The notes under the pieces are model-generated. The model ran no database searches, was not told the DNA's origin, and saw only the letters and a list, made by a program, of their open reading frames with translations. The translations under genes and the position numbers were made by a program. A stretch of DNA of 64,000 nt, from assembly GCA_031407985.1 (NCBI GenBank), contig JANOJB010000133.1, positions 10,570 through 74,569 of the forward strand. The letters are read 5' to 3'. Of the stretch, positions 1 to 7,754 are shown piece after piece. Source of the stretch: FEN-1088 sp031407985. Lineage in GTDB: Bacteria; Myxococcota_A; Polyangia; Fen-1088. Each line of letters opens with the position of its first letter. Positions within the stretch are counted from its first letter, which is position 1.

Positions 1-467
1 ACATCCCGCTGGCGTCCGGTCAGGACAGGCGACCGGCCACGCCTCTCCAGTTGTGCTTCGGCGCCGGCCGATAGGTAACGACGGCCCGCGTTCGCCTCGC
101 GAATGGCCAGCAATACCTCCCGCGGACGCGCGGTCTTCAGAACGTAACCGGCGGCGCCGGCCTCCAGCATCTGGAAAATTCCTTCGTCTCCGTCGCGCAG
201 GCCAAGCGCCAACACGCGGGCCCCGGGTACCGAACGAAGCACGGAACGCAACATCGCGGCGCCATTCGCCCCCGCCAGGGTCGCATCGACCAGGACGACA
301 TCCGGCCGCGTTCGCGCCACCGCCGCCAGCGCACCGGCAAGATCCTCCGCCTCGGCAAGAAATTTCATATCCCGCTGCGAGTCGACCATGACCTTCACGC
401 CCATCCGGGCGAAGGGTTGATCGTCGATCACCACAACCCCCAACGGCTTGACGCTGGCGCTACCCAC
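1..467 (-). CDS. NarL/FixJ-family response regulator, 3'-truncated by the window edge
   Basis: The reverse strand reads a receiver domain: an acidic pair in VVVIDDQP near residues 11-18, the phospho-acceptor Asp in DVVLVDATL near residue 61, and the conserved Lys in GYVLKTARP. The start of a LuxR-type helix-turn-helix (LTGRQRDV) follows and the gene then leaves the window. Such proteins are DNA-binding partners of a sensor kinase, which is not visible here. The GTG at 467 is the chosen start because it lies just before the first receiver strand and no ATG precedes it in frame; there is no strong ribosome site, so the start is uncertain. The gene diverges from the TlpA-like lipoprotein. Confidence 0.85.
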   Translation of the reverse strand, partial: MGSASVKPLGVVVIDDQPFARMGVKVMVDSQRDMKFLAEAEDLAGALAAVARTRPDVVLVDATLAGANGAAMLRSVLRSVPGARVLALGLRDGDEGIFQMLEAGAAGYVLKTARPREVLLAIREANAGRRYLSAGAEAQLERRGRSPVLTGRQRD

Positions 468-792
468 ACGACCCGATGCAAACCGCCGCACGGCCGTTCG
501 CGGAGCCGATGTGCGCAAGCGTTGTCTTCGCGCAGGTTTTTCGCCGGCGCCATGCCAAACGTTGCCCATCGAAGGTCGTGTACCCCCAGTCGCGCACGAT
601 CAGGCAGCGAATATTTTCGGCCTTCTCGTGAAGGTTCCTGAGTTAGGCCGGACCCACGGGCGTGCATTTCGTCCTGGAATTGTCGTGCGCCGGCCTCGAA
701 ATCTCGGTAGCGTGCTTGTTCAACCGCGACGTCACCCAAGGACGCGGGTTTTCGTCATCGCTCGATTTCTCTTCCTCTCGGAGGTTCGACCA
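468..792. other. Divergent intergenic region, no gene seen
   Basis: This 325-base stretch separates the divergent response regulator and the TlpA-like lipoprotein and should hold both promoters. An open plus-strand frame runs through it into the lipoprotein, but its product has no recognisable sequence and no ribosome site. A GGAGG ribosome site sits at about 779-783, in front of the lipoprotein start. I could not identify clear -35/-10 boxes. Confidence 0.5.
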
Positions 793-1377
793 ATGCGCGA
801 TCGTCGTACGACTCTCTTGTTTGCCGGATGCATTTGCGTGGTGACCTTGGCGGTCGGTTGCGCGTCGGGCGGCACGTCGTCGGGCGGTCAACGATCGCGA
901 AAGCGCGCGAACGCAACGGCGAATGCCAAAGGAATCGGCGCACCGATGCCTTCCGTCGTCGTCAAGGCAATGAACGGAGGCCGGAAGATCGATCTCGGAT
1001 CGCTCCAAGGCAAGGTCGTGCTGGTCGACATATGGGCGTCGTGGTGCGCACCTTGCCTGGAGGAAATGCCCCTGCTGGACGACATGGCCGTTCGCCTGAA
1101 ACCAAAGGGCATCGAGATCATCGCGGTGTCCGTCGACGAGGACAAGGCCAGCGCCAAGGCCTTCTTGAGTTCGCGAGACAGTTGGTCACTGACCGTGGCG
1201 CACGATCCGAAGGGCAAGGTTCCCGAGATCCTGAATCCGCCAAAGATGCCAAGCTCGTACATCCTTGATGCCGAAGGCATCGTTCGCTACGTGAATGAAG
1301 GATTCGAACGCGGCGACATCAAGAAGATCGAGAGTCGCCTGGTGGCGCTGGCCGACGCGACGGACGAAGGATCTTGA
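793..1377 (+). CDS. TlpA-like thioredoxin-fold lipoprotein
   Basis: The product is 194 residues. It starts at ATG 793 with a GGAGG ribosome site about 10 bases upstream. A signal peptide ends in a lipobox (LAVGC, Cys 23), then a Ser/Gly/Asn-rich linker, then an AhpC/TSA-TlpA thioredoxin fold with the redox motif WCAPC (W84, C85, C88) and a later cis-Pro in KMPSSY. TlpA/ResA-type proteins reduce disulfides outside the cytoplasm, often on apocytochrome c or copper sites. It converges with the DUF3570 gene. TlpA-like genes are often found beside DUF4266/DUF3570 genes, so it may belong functionally with that operon and be re-reduced by the DsbD homologue at 5.3 kb (inference). Confidence 0.9.
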   Translation: MRDRRTTLLFAGCICVVTLAVGCASGGTSSGGQRSRKRANATANAKGIGAPMPSVVVKAMNGGRKIDLGSLQGKVVLVDIWASWCAPCLEEMPLLDDMAVRLKPKGIEIIAVSVDEDKASAKAFLSSRDSWSLTVAHDPKGKVPEILNPPKMPSSYILDAEGIVRYVNEGFERGDIKKIESRLVALADATDEGS

Positions 1378-1414
1378 TCAGCGGATCTTGATCAACGGCT
1401 CATCAACCGATCCA

Positions 1415-2788
1415 TCAGTCGAACCCCGCCTCAAGCAGCAGGGCGCCGAAAAAAGCACGGCGCTGCGTGATGTACAACGCGTCCAGGTATCGCGTGTAGA
1501 TCGCGTCGAACTGAAACGTCAGGGCCCAGGGCGTGCGTGGTTCGGAACTGAGCAGCGCCCGCAGTCCGAATCCCCCCGTCAGAGTGTAGAGCGGTCCCAG
1601 TTCGCGATCGCCCGCCCGATAGACCGGAATCCCCGGTGGACCACCGGTGGGGTTCGGAACCTGCTCGAAAGCGCGCCGCCAGAAGTCCACGCCGCGCTGG
1701 GCATGCAACCGACCGTGAGGCCACAAGACCCATCGACGCCCGACATCGATGAAGTGGTGTACGTCGGTTGTCGACGCCCACAGACCCCATCCATCGTGAT
1801 ACAGGCGCTGATCACCGCGAAACGTGGCGTGTTTCAACCGGTGCGCCAAGCGGCCCGCCACCGCGAAACGATCCCGCGCGCTCGGGGCGTTTTCGTCCAC
1901 GCTGTATTGGTTCAGCGATCTAACCAAATCCACCGACGCCCCCGCGGGAATCGACCCCGCCGTCCCGGGCGCGAACAAGGGAAGGTACCGGTAGGGTTTC
2001 GCCAGATAGCCGCGCTCGAAGATGGCGTCGACGGAAATCGACGCAATGGTGGAGCGATTCACGACGAACGTCGCGCCGGTTTTGACGCTGACCTTGTTCA
2101 TCGGACGCCAAAGATCTCGCGGCTCGCCGGTGCGCCCGACCTGGTCGCTCCCGTAGGAGCCGCCCAGGAACGGCATGAAGTTCTTGTCGAAGAGTTCCAG
2201 GGACAGCATGCCGCCGCCGCTGAGCGACAGGTAGTCCGGCTCGCGCGAGAAACCTCCCGCCAGCGCCACGCCGGCAGGTCCCGCCTTGAAATCAGCCGAC
2301 GCGGAACCGACGTGACGATTTTCCACCCAGTGGTGCGACGCGGTCGACACGATGTCCACCGACGCGGCGGAAACGGCGTCAATCAAGTACCTGCCACCGA
2401 TGGACCATCCCTTGACCTCGTCGCCTACCGATCCCGCCACTGTCGGCGAAATCACGTAGACGGCGTCACTGTCGGAATAGGCCGAGACCTCTGTTGACGC
2501 CCGGACGGACGGACCCTGCTTCGCCTTCTTGGATTCGTCTTCGTCCTCGGCTTCGTCCTGCTCCGCGTCTTCGACCTCGGCTGCCACCTCACCTTGCACC
2601 GGGGCGCGCCGAATCTGCGTGCGCGCTTTCTTCCTTCGAACGACCGGTCGGCCTTCATCGCCATCGGCGTCGGCACGAGCACCCAGGGCATCACCGCGAG
2701 ACACAACCCCCATCACCGTCACCGTCACCAGAATGCCGATGGACTGCCTGAATCTGCGGGATTGTCGCGCCGGATCGGTCAGTTGCAC
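1415..2788 (-). CDS. DUF3570 family predicted outer-membrane beta-barrel
   Basis: The product is 457 residues from a GTG start that overlaps the end of the DUF4266 gene by 10 bases, which implies translational coupling. A hydrophobic stretch near residues 17-35 looks like a signal peptide. A basic then strongly acidic region (about 45-90) follows, then a long domain rich in alternating aromatic and polar strands with Gly turns, closing in LLLEAGFD. This matches DUF3570, a family of predicted barrels usually encoded directly after a DUF4266 gene. The function is unknown; it could be an outer-membrane channel or scaffold for the surface redox proteins encoded around it. Confidence 0.8.
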   Translation of the reverse strand: MQLTDPARQSRRFRQSIGILVTVTVMGVVSRGDALGARADADGDEGRPVVRRKKARTQIRRAPVQGEVAAEVEDAEQDEAEDEDESKKAKQGPSVRASTEVSAYSDSDAVYVISPTVAGSVGDEVKGWSIGGRYLIDAVSAASVDIVSTASHHWVENRHVGSASADFKAGPAGVALAGGFSREPDYLSLSGGGMLSLELFDKNFMPFLGGSYGSDQVGRTGEPRDLWRPMNKVSVKTGATFVVNRSTIASISVDAIFERGYLAKPYRYLPLFAPGTAGSIPAGASVDLVRSLNQYSVDENAPSARDRFAVAGRLAHRLKHATFRGDQRLYHDGWGLWASTTDVHHFIDVGRRWVLWPHGRLHAQRGVDFWRRAFEQVPNPTGGPPGIPVYRAGDRELGPLYTLTGGFGLRALLSSEPRTPWALTFQFDAIYTRYLDALYITQRRAFFGALLLEAGFD

Positions 2789-3027
2789 CCGCAGCCACCT
2801 TCGACGGCGGCACCCCCGCCCACGGCACCCTCATGGATGGCGTAAACGTGGGATTCACCGGGACCGCCGGTTTCCTGAAGCAGCATGGTGGGATGAGCCA
2901 GTTGACCGCGCTGATAGGGCGGTACGTGGGTACAACCACCGGCGGTCACGCACGTCGCAACAGCCCATCCAAGAAAGCACCCGGTGGCAACAAGCCCACC
3001 CAATCGCCGCGCCGGAAAACCCTTCAA
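2779..3027 (-). CDS. DUF4266 small lipoprotein
   Basis: The product is 82 residues. A hydrophobic signal ends in a lipobox-like VTAGGC, followed at once by the family core (VPPYQRGQLAHPTM) and a Gly-rich tail closing in GGCGCN. Core and tail together are typical of DUF4266. It begins inside the stop codon of the DUF2271 gene (ATGA overlap) and ends inside the DUF3570 gene, so the three are one translationally coupled operon. DUF4266 proteins have no known biochemical role. The terminal Cys pair could bind a metal or cofactor (inference). Confidence 0.82.
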   Translation of the reverse strand: MKGFPARRLGGLVATGCFLGWAVATCVTAGGCTHVPPYQRGQLAHPTMLLQETGGPGESHVYAIHEGAVGGGAAVEGGCGCN

Positions 3028-3929
3028 GGCGTGTACCCGATCGTCCGTCCCGCGAAGGCCGTCGTATCGGCCGGAGTCAGGTTCTGTGCCGTCCGGCCCT
3101 TGTTGAAGTCAACACACTGGTACTGCGACGTACCTTCGCTCAGTTCGAAGCAGACCTTGTAGGCGCCGTCGGGAACCAGCGCCTTGTTCGTGTTGGTGCC
3201 GTTCCAGGTGGCGGTGCGCGTGCCGTGACTGGTCAAAGTGGCCGCCGTAACCGCATCGACAACATTGCTCGCCAGACCAGCGGCCGATGTCGCCGTTGTC
3301 CACCTCGACAGATATGAACGGCGCCGTTCGGCCCAGACATACAGACTCTTGACGAATTTCGTGCCGCTGTCCGCGATCCAGATCGCCCCACAATTTCGGG
3401 GCGAATATTGACCACCGATGGCTTTGGTGGTGACGGTAACCTTCAAAGTTCCGGTCAACACACCGCTGCCCCCTCCTGCTCCCGTGACCCCTCCCGTACC
3501 GGGCGTACCGCCCGAGGCTATCCTGCCCCCTGAGCCGGTGGTGCCGCCCGTAACCGTGTTTCCACCCGAACCGGTCCTGCCTCCCAGGCCCGTCATCCCA
3601 CCCGTTCCCGTCATGCCGCCCACCCCGCCGGAGCCCGTCGCGCCCCCGGTTCCCATACTGCCGCCGGAGCCCGTGGTGCCGCCAGTTTCCATACTCCCAC
3701 CGGAGCCCGTGCTTCCTCCCGTGGCCATGGGCGGAAGCGCGGCATCCTCGGGTTCGGGATCAGCCGCGTCAGGATGGGGGTTCACCGGCCCCGTTCCCGA
3801 GTCGGCCGCCATCGGCCGAGCAGGCCAGAAATGGCTATCCCCCGTGGGGACCGGTTCACACGCACCGCCCCCCAGTGCCCCAAGGGGCACCAAAGCCGCG
3901 AGCAAACTGCTGAGCCGTATTCCTCGCAT
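3024..3929 (-). CDS. DUF2271 lipoprotein with Gly-rich linker
   Basis: The product is 301 residues from ATG 3929; an upstream in-frame ATG at 3971 is less likely because the signal peptide fits the inner start. The lipobox is GGAC at residues 21-24. A Pro/Asp/Glu stretch comes next, then about 95 residues of GTGG/GSGG repeats. The C-terminal domain of about 140 residues carries AIWIADSGTKFVKSLYVW and LSRW, the pattern of DUF2271, a periplasmic family often encoded near ApbE flavin transferases and PepSY proteins. No ApbE is present in this window. It heads the DUF2271-DUF4266-DUF3570 operon. The linker probably lifts the domain off the membrane. Confidence 0.8.
   Translation of the reverse strand: MRGIRLSSLLAALVPLGALGGGACEPVPTGDSHFWPARPMAADSGTGPVNPHPDAADPEPEDAALPPMATGGSTGSGGSMETGGTTGSGGSMGTGGATGSGGVGGMTGTGGMTGLGGRTGSGGNTVTGGTTGSGGRIASGGTPGTGGVTGAGGGSGVLTGTLKVTVTTKAIGGQYSPRNCGAIWIADSGTKFVKSLYVWAERRRSYLSRWTTATSAAGLASNVVDAVTAATLTSHGTRTATWNGTNTNKALVPDGAYKVCFELSEGTSQYQCVDFNKGRTAQNLTPADTTAFAGRTIGYTP
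3460..3730 (-). repeat. GTGG/GSGG-coding linker repeat
   Basis: Degenerate GC-rich codon repeats for Gly, Thr and Ser form the linker of the DUF2271 lipoprotein. The repeat drifts at third positions, so selection acts on the protein. It is not a CRISPR or an intergenic satellite. Confidence 0.8.
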
Positions 3930-4187
3930 GGGGGTAAACCTCAAAAGCAGGAAGTCGCTAGATCGGGTCAACTTGGCTGGCCGAACAGATCCTAAACGGC
4001 GGACCTGTAGATACTGTATGGCTCCACGCGCTGTTTGCCGCCATATCCCTGTAGGGATATTCGCGATAACACGGATGCCTGTAGGCTGCCCTTACAACGG
4101 AGGCGCGCACCGATGTGTGCCTTCCCGCTTTCGCTATCGTGCTTCGCAATCGTGCTTCGTATGTGGCCCCCGCTTCCGGCTCGATCG

Positions 4188-4772
4188 ATGTTGGTGACGT
4201 CAAGGCTGGTCACGGTGTTTTGGATTCCGCCCATCATGGTCGCCATCGGGGGTCTGTCCACGTGCGGGCTACTGCCGGATCCCCTGCACGACGCGGAGGT
4301 CGCGGTGCTGGGCCCCGAAGACCCAGCCGTGCCACAGGGGCCCCTGCACCGTCCCGGTCAACCCTGCGCGGTCTGTCATGGTCCGTACGACGATGACGCG
4401 CCCTCGTTCCCGATGGCCGGGACCGTCTACCGCGATCCCGTCGAGAAGATCCCCGTCGCGGACGTGGTCGTGGCCTTTGTCGACTCCGCCGGGAAAACGT
4501 TCACGACGACCACCAACTGCGCGGGCAATTTTTACGTCAAGGCAAACGAATTTTCGCCGAAACCGCCGACCTGGGTGTCGGTCCAAACCACCGCGATGCC
4601 GTTTCCGTTCAAGATGGAATCGCCGATTCACCGCGAGGCATCTTGCGCCAAATGCCACTTTGATCCGGAGGGGCCCAGTTCCGCGGGCCATATCTTCGTG
4701 GCCGATGATCCGACGACGTTCGCAAGCATTGCGCTTCGCGCGTGTCTGCCGGCGGATGGTGTTGTCCGATGA
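4188..4772 (+). CDS. Lipoprotein with two CXXCH heme c motifs
   Basis: The product is about 194 residues. The chosen ATG gives a hydrophobic N-terminus ending in the lipobox-like LSTC. Two c-type heme motifs, CAVCH and CAKCH, flank a central segment (TVYRD... to ...NFYVKANEF) that resembles a carboxypeptidase-regulatory or transthyretin-like beta-sandwich. It should be a cell-surface or periplasmic diheme protein. Its stop overlaps the next gene by ATGA, so the pair is coupled. The start is uncertain because there is no clear ribosome site and an in-frame ATG lies at 4161. Confidence 0.7.
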   Translation: MLVTSRLVTVFWIPPIMVAIGGLSTCGLLPDPLHDAEVAVLGPEDPAVPQGPLHRPGQPCAVCHGPYDDDAPSFPMAGTVYRDPVEKIPVADVVVAFVDSAGKTFTTTTNCAGNFYVKANEFSPKPPTWVSVQTTAMPFPFKMESPIHREASCAKCHFDPEGPSSAGHIFVADDPTTFASIALRACLPADGVVR

Positions 4773-5305
4773 CGACGGACGGGCGGTACCGCTGGCTGGT
4801 TTTCGGTTGTGCGGCCGGTGCGATCATGTCGTGTACCGGTGAAATCAACCAGCCCGATTCGACGAACGTGATCCTTCAGGCGCCCCCGCGCGTCGGTTTC
4901 GAGAAGGTCGCCGATGCGATGCAGCCCAGTTGCGGGACCCTGGACTGCCACGGACAGGTGGGACGCAACCTGCGGCTGTACGGAGCCCGCGGATTGCGCA
5001 TGTCCGCCATGGAGACGTCCGCCGAAGGGGTTACGCAGCCGCCCGAATACGACGCCACCTACGCGGCCGTCCTGGCGCTGGAACCCGAAATGCTGGACAC
5101 CGTCGTGCGACAGGGTGGCGCCCAACCGGAACGCCTGACGCTGGTACGTAAGGGGCGCGGCACCGAACGGCACAAGGGCGGCAGCCTGATGATTCCGAAT
5201 GACCATCTGGATCGCTGCATCGTCGAATGGATCAAAGGAAATATTCCGGTGGATGCCTGCCAGGCGGCTGCCATGATTACCGCACCCGGGTGGGCGACCC
5301 CCTGA
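4769..5305 (+). CDS. Small cytochrome c-like lipoprotein with CX4CH motif
   Basis: The product is 178 residues, starting at the ATGA overlap with the preceding diheme gene. The signal ends in IMSC (Cys 22). The only heme-like site is CGTLDCH, a CX4CH spacing instead of CXXCH, within AMQPSCGTLDCHG, a pattern seen in planctomycete and myxobacterial cytochrome-like domains. The rest has HKGG and a C-terminal DRCIVEWIKGNIP helix as in small c-type domains. The likely role is electron transfer or heme binding at the envelope with its neighbour. The dsbD-like gene begins 14 bases downstream, so all three may be one operon. Confidence 0.72.
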   Translation: MTTDGRYRWLVFGCAAGAIMSCTGEINQPDSTNVILQAPPRVGFEKVADAMQPSCGTLDCHGQVGRNLRLYGARGLRMSAMETSAEGVTQPPEYDATYAAVLALEPEMLDTVVRQGGAQPERLTLVRKGRGTERHKGGSLMIPNDHLDRCIVEWIKGNIPVDACQAAAMITAPGWATP

Positions 5306-5319
5306 ACCAGGAGCAACCG

Positions 5320-6657
5320 ATGCCCGTCAAGAACCGAGACCGCGCCGCGCCGATACCTTTCTGGATACCCCTGGGCGCGGTACTGGGCGTGCTGCTGTTG
5401 GCCGATGGAACCGCGCACGCTGAAAGTTTCGCCGAAGCCGCGGGCAGCGGCATGGGCAACGCCTTTTTGTTCGCGCTGACGGCGGGCCTGCTGACGGCGC
5501 TTACCCCCTGCGTCTATCCGATGATTCCGATCACCATTACGATCTTCGGCGGCAAGGGCGTGCCCCGTGCGCGGGCTTTGCTGTTGGCCACCTTGTACAT
5601 CGCCGGCATCGCGGTCATGTTCGGAACGCTGGGTACGATCTTCGCGCTGGTTGGAAAGGCCTTCGGATCGTTCCTGGCGAATCCCTGGGTGATCGTGCCT
5701 CTGGCGTTGTTCTTCGTCGCGATGGCCGTGTCGATGTTCGGGGCCTTCGAGTTGACGCTGCCGATGGCGCTGCAGCAGCGCCTGTCGCACGTCGGGGGAC
5801 GCAGCACCGGGGGCGCCTTTCTGATGGGGCTGGTCGGTGGCCTGATCGCCGCGCCGTGCACCGGTCCTCCCCTGGCCGGGATCCTGGCGTTCGTCACGAC
5901 CACGCGAAACGCCGTGCTGGGGTTCTTCCTGCTGGCCACATACGCGGTCGGCATCGGCGTGCCCTTCTGGGCGATCGCGGGGTTCTCGATGCAGCTCCCA
6001 CGGTCGGGCCGCTGGATGGAGGGCGTGAAGAGCGTGTTCGGGATCGCGCTGCTGGTCGCCGCGATGTACTACCTGAAAAATGTCGTCCCGGCGTTGAGCC
6101 ACCTGACCGGCCGGACATCGACCTTCCTGATGCTTGCCATCGCGGCGGTGGTCGTCGGCATCGCCGCGGGGGCCGTCCATCTGACTTTTCACGATGCTTG
6201 GGGCGCTCGCCTGCGCAAGGGCGCCGGCGTGGCCGTGGCGGCCCTGGGGCTGTTCGCGATCACCAACTACGTGCTGACCCCCAAGGTCGAACATGCCTGG
6301 CTGCGCGCCGAGCCCGAGGCGATCCGGCAGGCCCTGGCCGAAGGACGTCCCCTGGTCGTCGATTTCATGGCCGATTGGTGCCTACCCTGCAAGGAACTGG
6401 ATGTGCAGGTTTTCTCGCATCCGGACGTCGGCGCCGCGCTGGAGAAGTTCACGCTGTTGAAGATCGATCTCACGCGCGAGGACGAAGATCCGTCGCTGGC
6501 GGCGATCAAGGAAAAATATGGCGTCAACACCTTGCCGGCCGTCCGCATCGTTGCCCCCGGCGGCCAGATCGTGCGTCGGTTCGACACGCTGGTCGACGTG
6601 CCCACGTTTCTGTCGGGCCTGGCCGACGGCCGCCGCGGCAGCGCGACGGCGAACTGA
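5320..6657 (+). CDS. dsbD: DsbD-family thiol:disulfide interchange protein lacking the N-terminal domain
   Basis: The product is 445 residues from ATG 5320 with an AGGAG ribosome site; several open codons upstream are not used. A CcdA-like membrane domain of about eight helices carries the two redox prolyl-cysteine motifs, LTPCVYPM (C64) and AAPCTGPP. A C-terminal thioredoxin domain has DWCLPC (C354, C357). Full-length DsbD has an additional periplasmic N-terminal domain that is absent here. The protein should move electrons from cytoplasmic thioredoxin across the membrane to envelope partners, plausibly the TlpA-like lipoprotein and cysteines of the neighbouring c-type proteins. Confidence 0.9.
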   Translation: MPVKNRDRAAPIPFWIPLGAVLGVLLLADGTAHAESFAEAAGSGMGNAFLFALTAGLLTALTPCVYPMIPITITIFGGKGVPRARALLLATLYIAGIAVMFGTLGTIFALVGKAFGSFLANPWVIVPLALFFVAMAVSMFGAFELTLPMALQQRLSHVGGRSTGGAFLMGLVGGLIAAPCTGPPLAGILAFVTTTRNAVLGFFLLATYAVGIGVPFWAIAGFSMQLPRSGRWMEGVKSVFGIALLVAAMYYLKNVVPALSHLTGRTSTFLMLAIAAVVVGIAAGAVHLTFHDAWGARLRKGAGVAVAALGLFAITNYVLTPKVEHAWLRAEPEAIRQALAEGRPLVVDFMADWCLPCKELDVQVFSHPDVGAALEKFTLLKIDLTREDEDPSLAAIKEKYGVNTLPAVRIVAPGGQIVRRFDTLVDVPTFLSGLADGRRGSATAN

Positions 6658-6702
6658 TCCCGACCAGCGCGCGCCTTCACATCTGAATCGCGCGGACGGC
6701 GG

Positions 6703-7620
6703 TCATTGTGGCCCACGCTGGTTTCTCCGGGATGGCGACTGCGGCCGCGCCATGTCTCCGAGCAACCTAGTCAGTCTCCTTGCGATCGTGGCCTCGATGC
6801 GCGCCTCCATGGGCCCCTGCCACCGCGGCGACGCGACCAAGAAAAGGGCGCACTCCGGATCGTGGGGAACCTGGGCGCGGCAAAGCGTGGCCGCTTCCTG
6901 ATATGTCAGCATAAAATCGGGCAGATGGCCGACGCCGAACCCCGCAAGCACCAGCGCTTTGACCGTAGCCACGTTGCTGGCCACCGCGTACGAAAGGGCA
7001 TCGTCCGGAACCAACCCCGGCTCACCATGTCCGGGATCGATCTCCACGATCGGGAATGACTGCACCTCGGCCTCGGTCCTTGCTGCGGACAGACGCGGGT
7101 ACAGATCGCTCCGCCCGAAGAACCGGAGGCGGTAGGTACCAAGCGATAGGGCCCGCGCATCAGGTGGCGGACCCGAGTGGGCAACGACAACGAGATCCAG
7201 ATCCCCAGCGCGCGCATGGCGGAGCAACATCGCGGTACGGGATGTCGACAGCTTCACCGCCAGGGTGGGGAAAGCATCCCGTAGCGCCGGAATGAGATGC
7301 GGCAGCAGATACGTGGCAACGCTGTCCACGGCGCCCAGGCGGACATCGAAGTAGGCGCGCTCCGCCGAGCGACCGACCTCCAGACGAACACGCTGGCCTT
7401 CGGCGAGCAACGCACGGCCCCGTGGCACCAGCGAGCGTCCGCCCGCCGTCAGCACCAGAACACGCCCCTTCCGTGCGAAAAGGGGCACGCCCATCTCCTC
7501 TTCCAACAACTTTAGCGTTCGCGACAACGCGGGCTGCGTCAGGTGAACCGCGCGCGCTGCGGCGCTCATCGAACCCGAGTCGACAATCTGAAGGAACACT
7601 TTGAGGCGGTCGAGATTCAT
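6703..7620 (-). CDS. LysR-family transcriptional regulator
   Basis: The product is 305 residues, the usual family length. The N-terminal winged helix (residues 1-60) has the signature AARAVHLTQPALSRTLKLLE. The effector-binding domain runs from about 90 to 295 with a VRLGAVDSVATYLLP start. It is divergent from the exported protein gene at 7755, the classic LysR arrangement, so it probably controls that gene and itself through the 134-base gap. A palindrome in that gap is listed separately. The effector is unknown. Confidence 0.93.
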   Translation of the reverse strand: MNLDRLKVFLQIVDSGSMSAAARAVHLTQPALSRTLKLLEEEMGVPLFARKGRVLVLTAGGRSLVPRGRALLAEGQRVRLEVGRSAERAYFDVRLGAVDSVATYLLPHLIPALRDAFPTLAVKLSTSRTAMLLRHARAGDLDLVVVAHSGPPPDARALSLGTYRLRFFGRSDLYPRLSAARTEAEVQSFPIVEIDPGHGEPGLVPDDALSYAVASNVATVKALVLAGFGVGHLPDFMLTYQEAATLCRAQVPHDPECALFLVASPRWQGPMEARIEATIARRLTRLLGDMARPQSPSRRNQRGPQ

Positions 7621-7646
7621 GCAAAAAATCTATCGATTGTCATGAA

Positions 7647-7666
7647 ATCATCCAATTGGAAATGAT
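7647..7666. promoter_or_regulatory. Candidate LysR operator (palindrome)
   Basis: An imperfect 20-base inverted repeat, ATCAT...ATGAT around the core CCAATTGG, lies 27 bases upstream of the LysR start and about 90 bases before the divergent gene. The local sequence is much richer in A+T than its surroundings. LysR sites are typically T-N11-A interrupted dyads, and this fits. The assignment is by position and symmetry only. Confidence 0.5.
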
Positions 7667-7754
7667 AACGGGATGCTGCCACATTGAGAAACATCAATGA
7701 CGTTGTGGCGCGCGCTGGCGCGACCGTCACTTACATAGCGTAGGGAGGTTCGGC

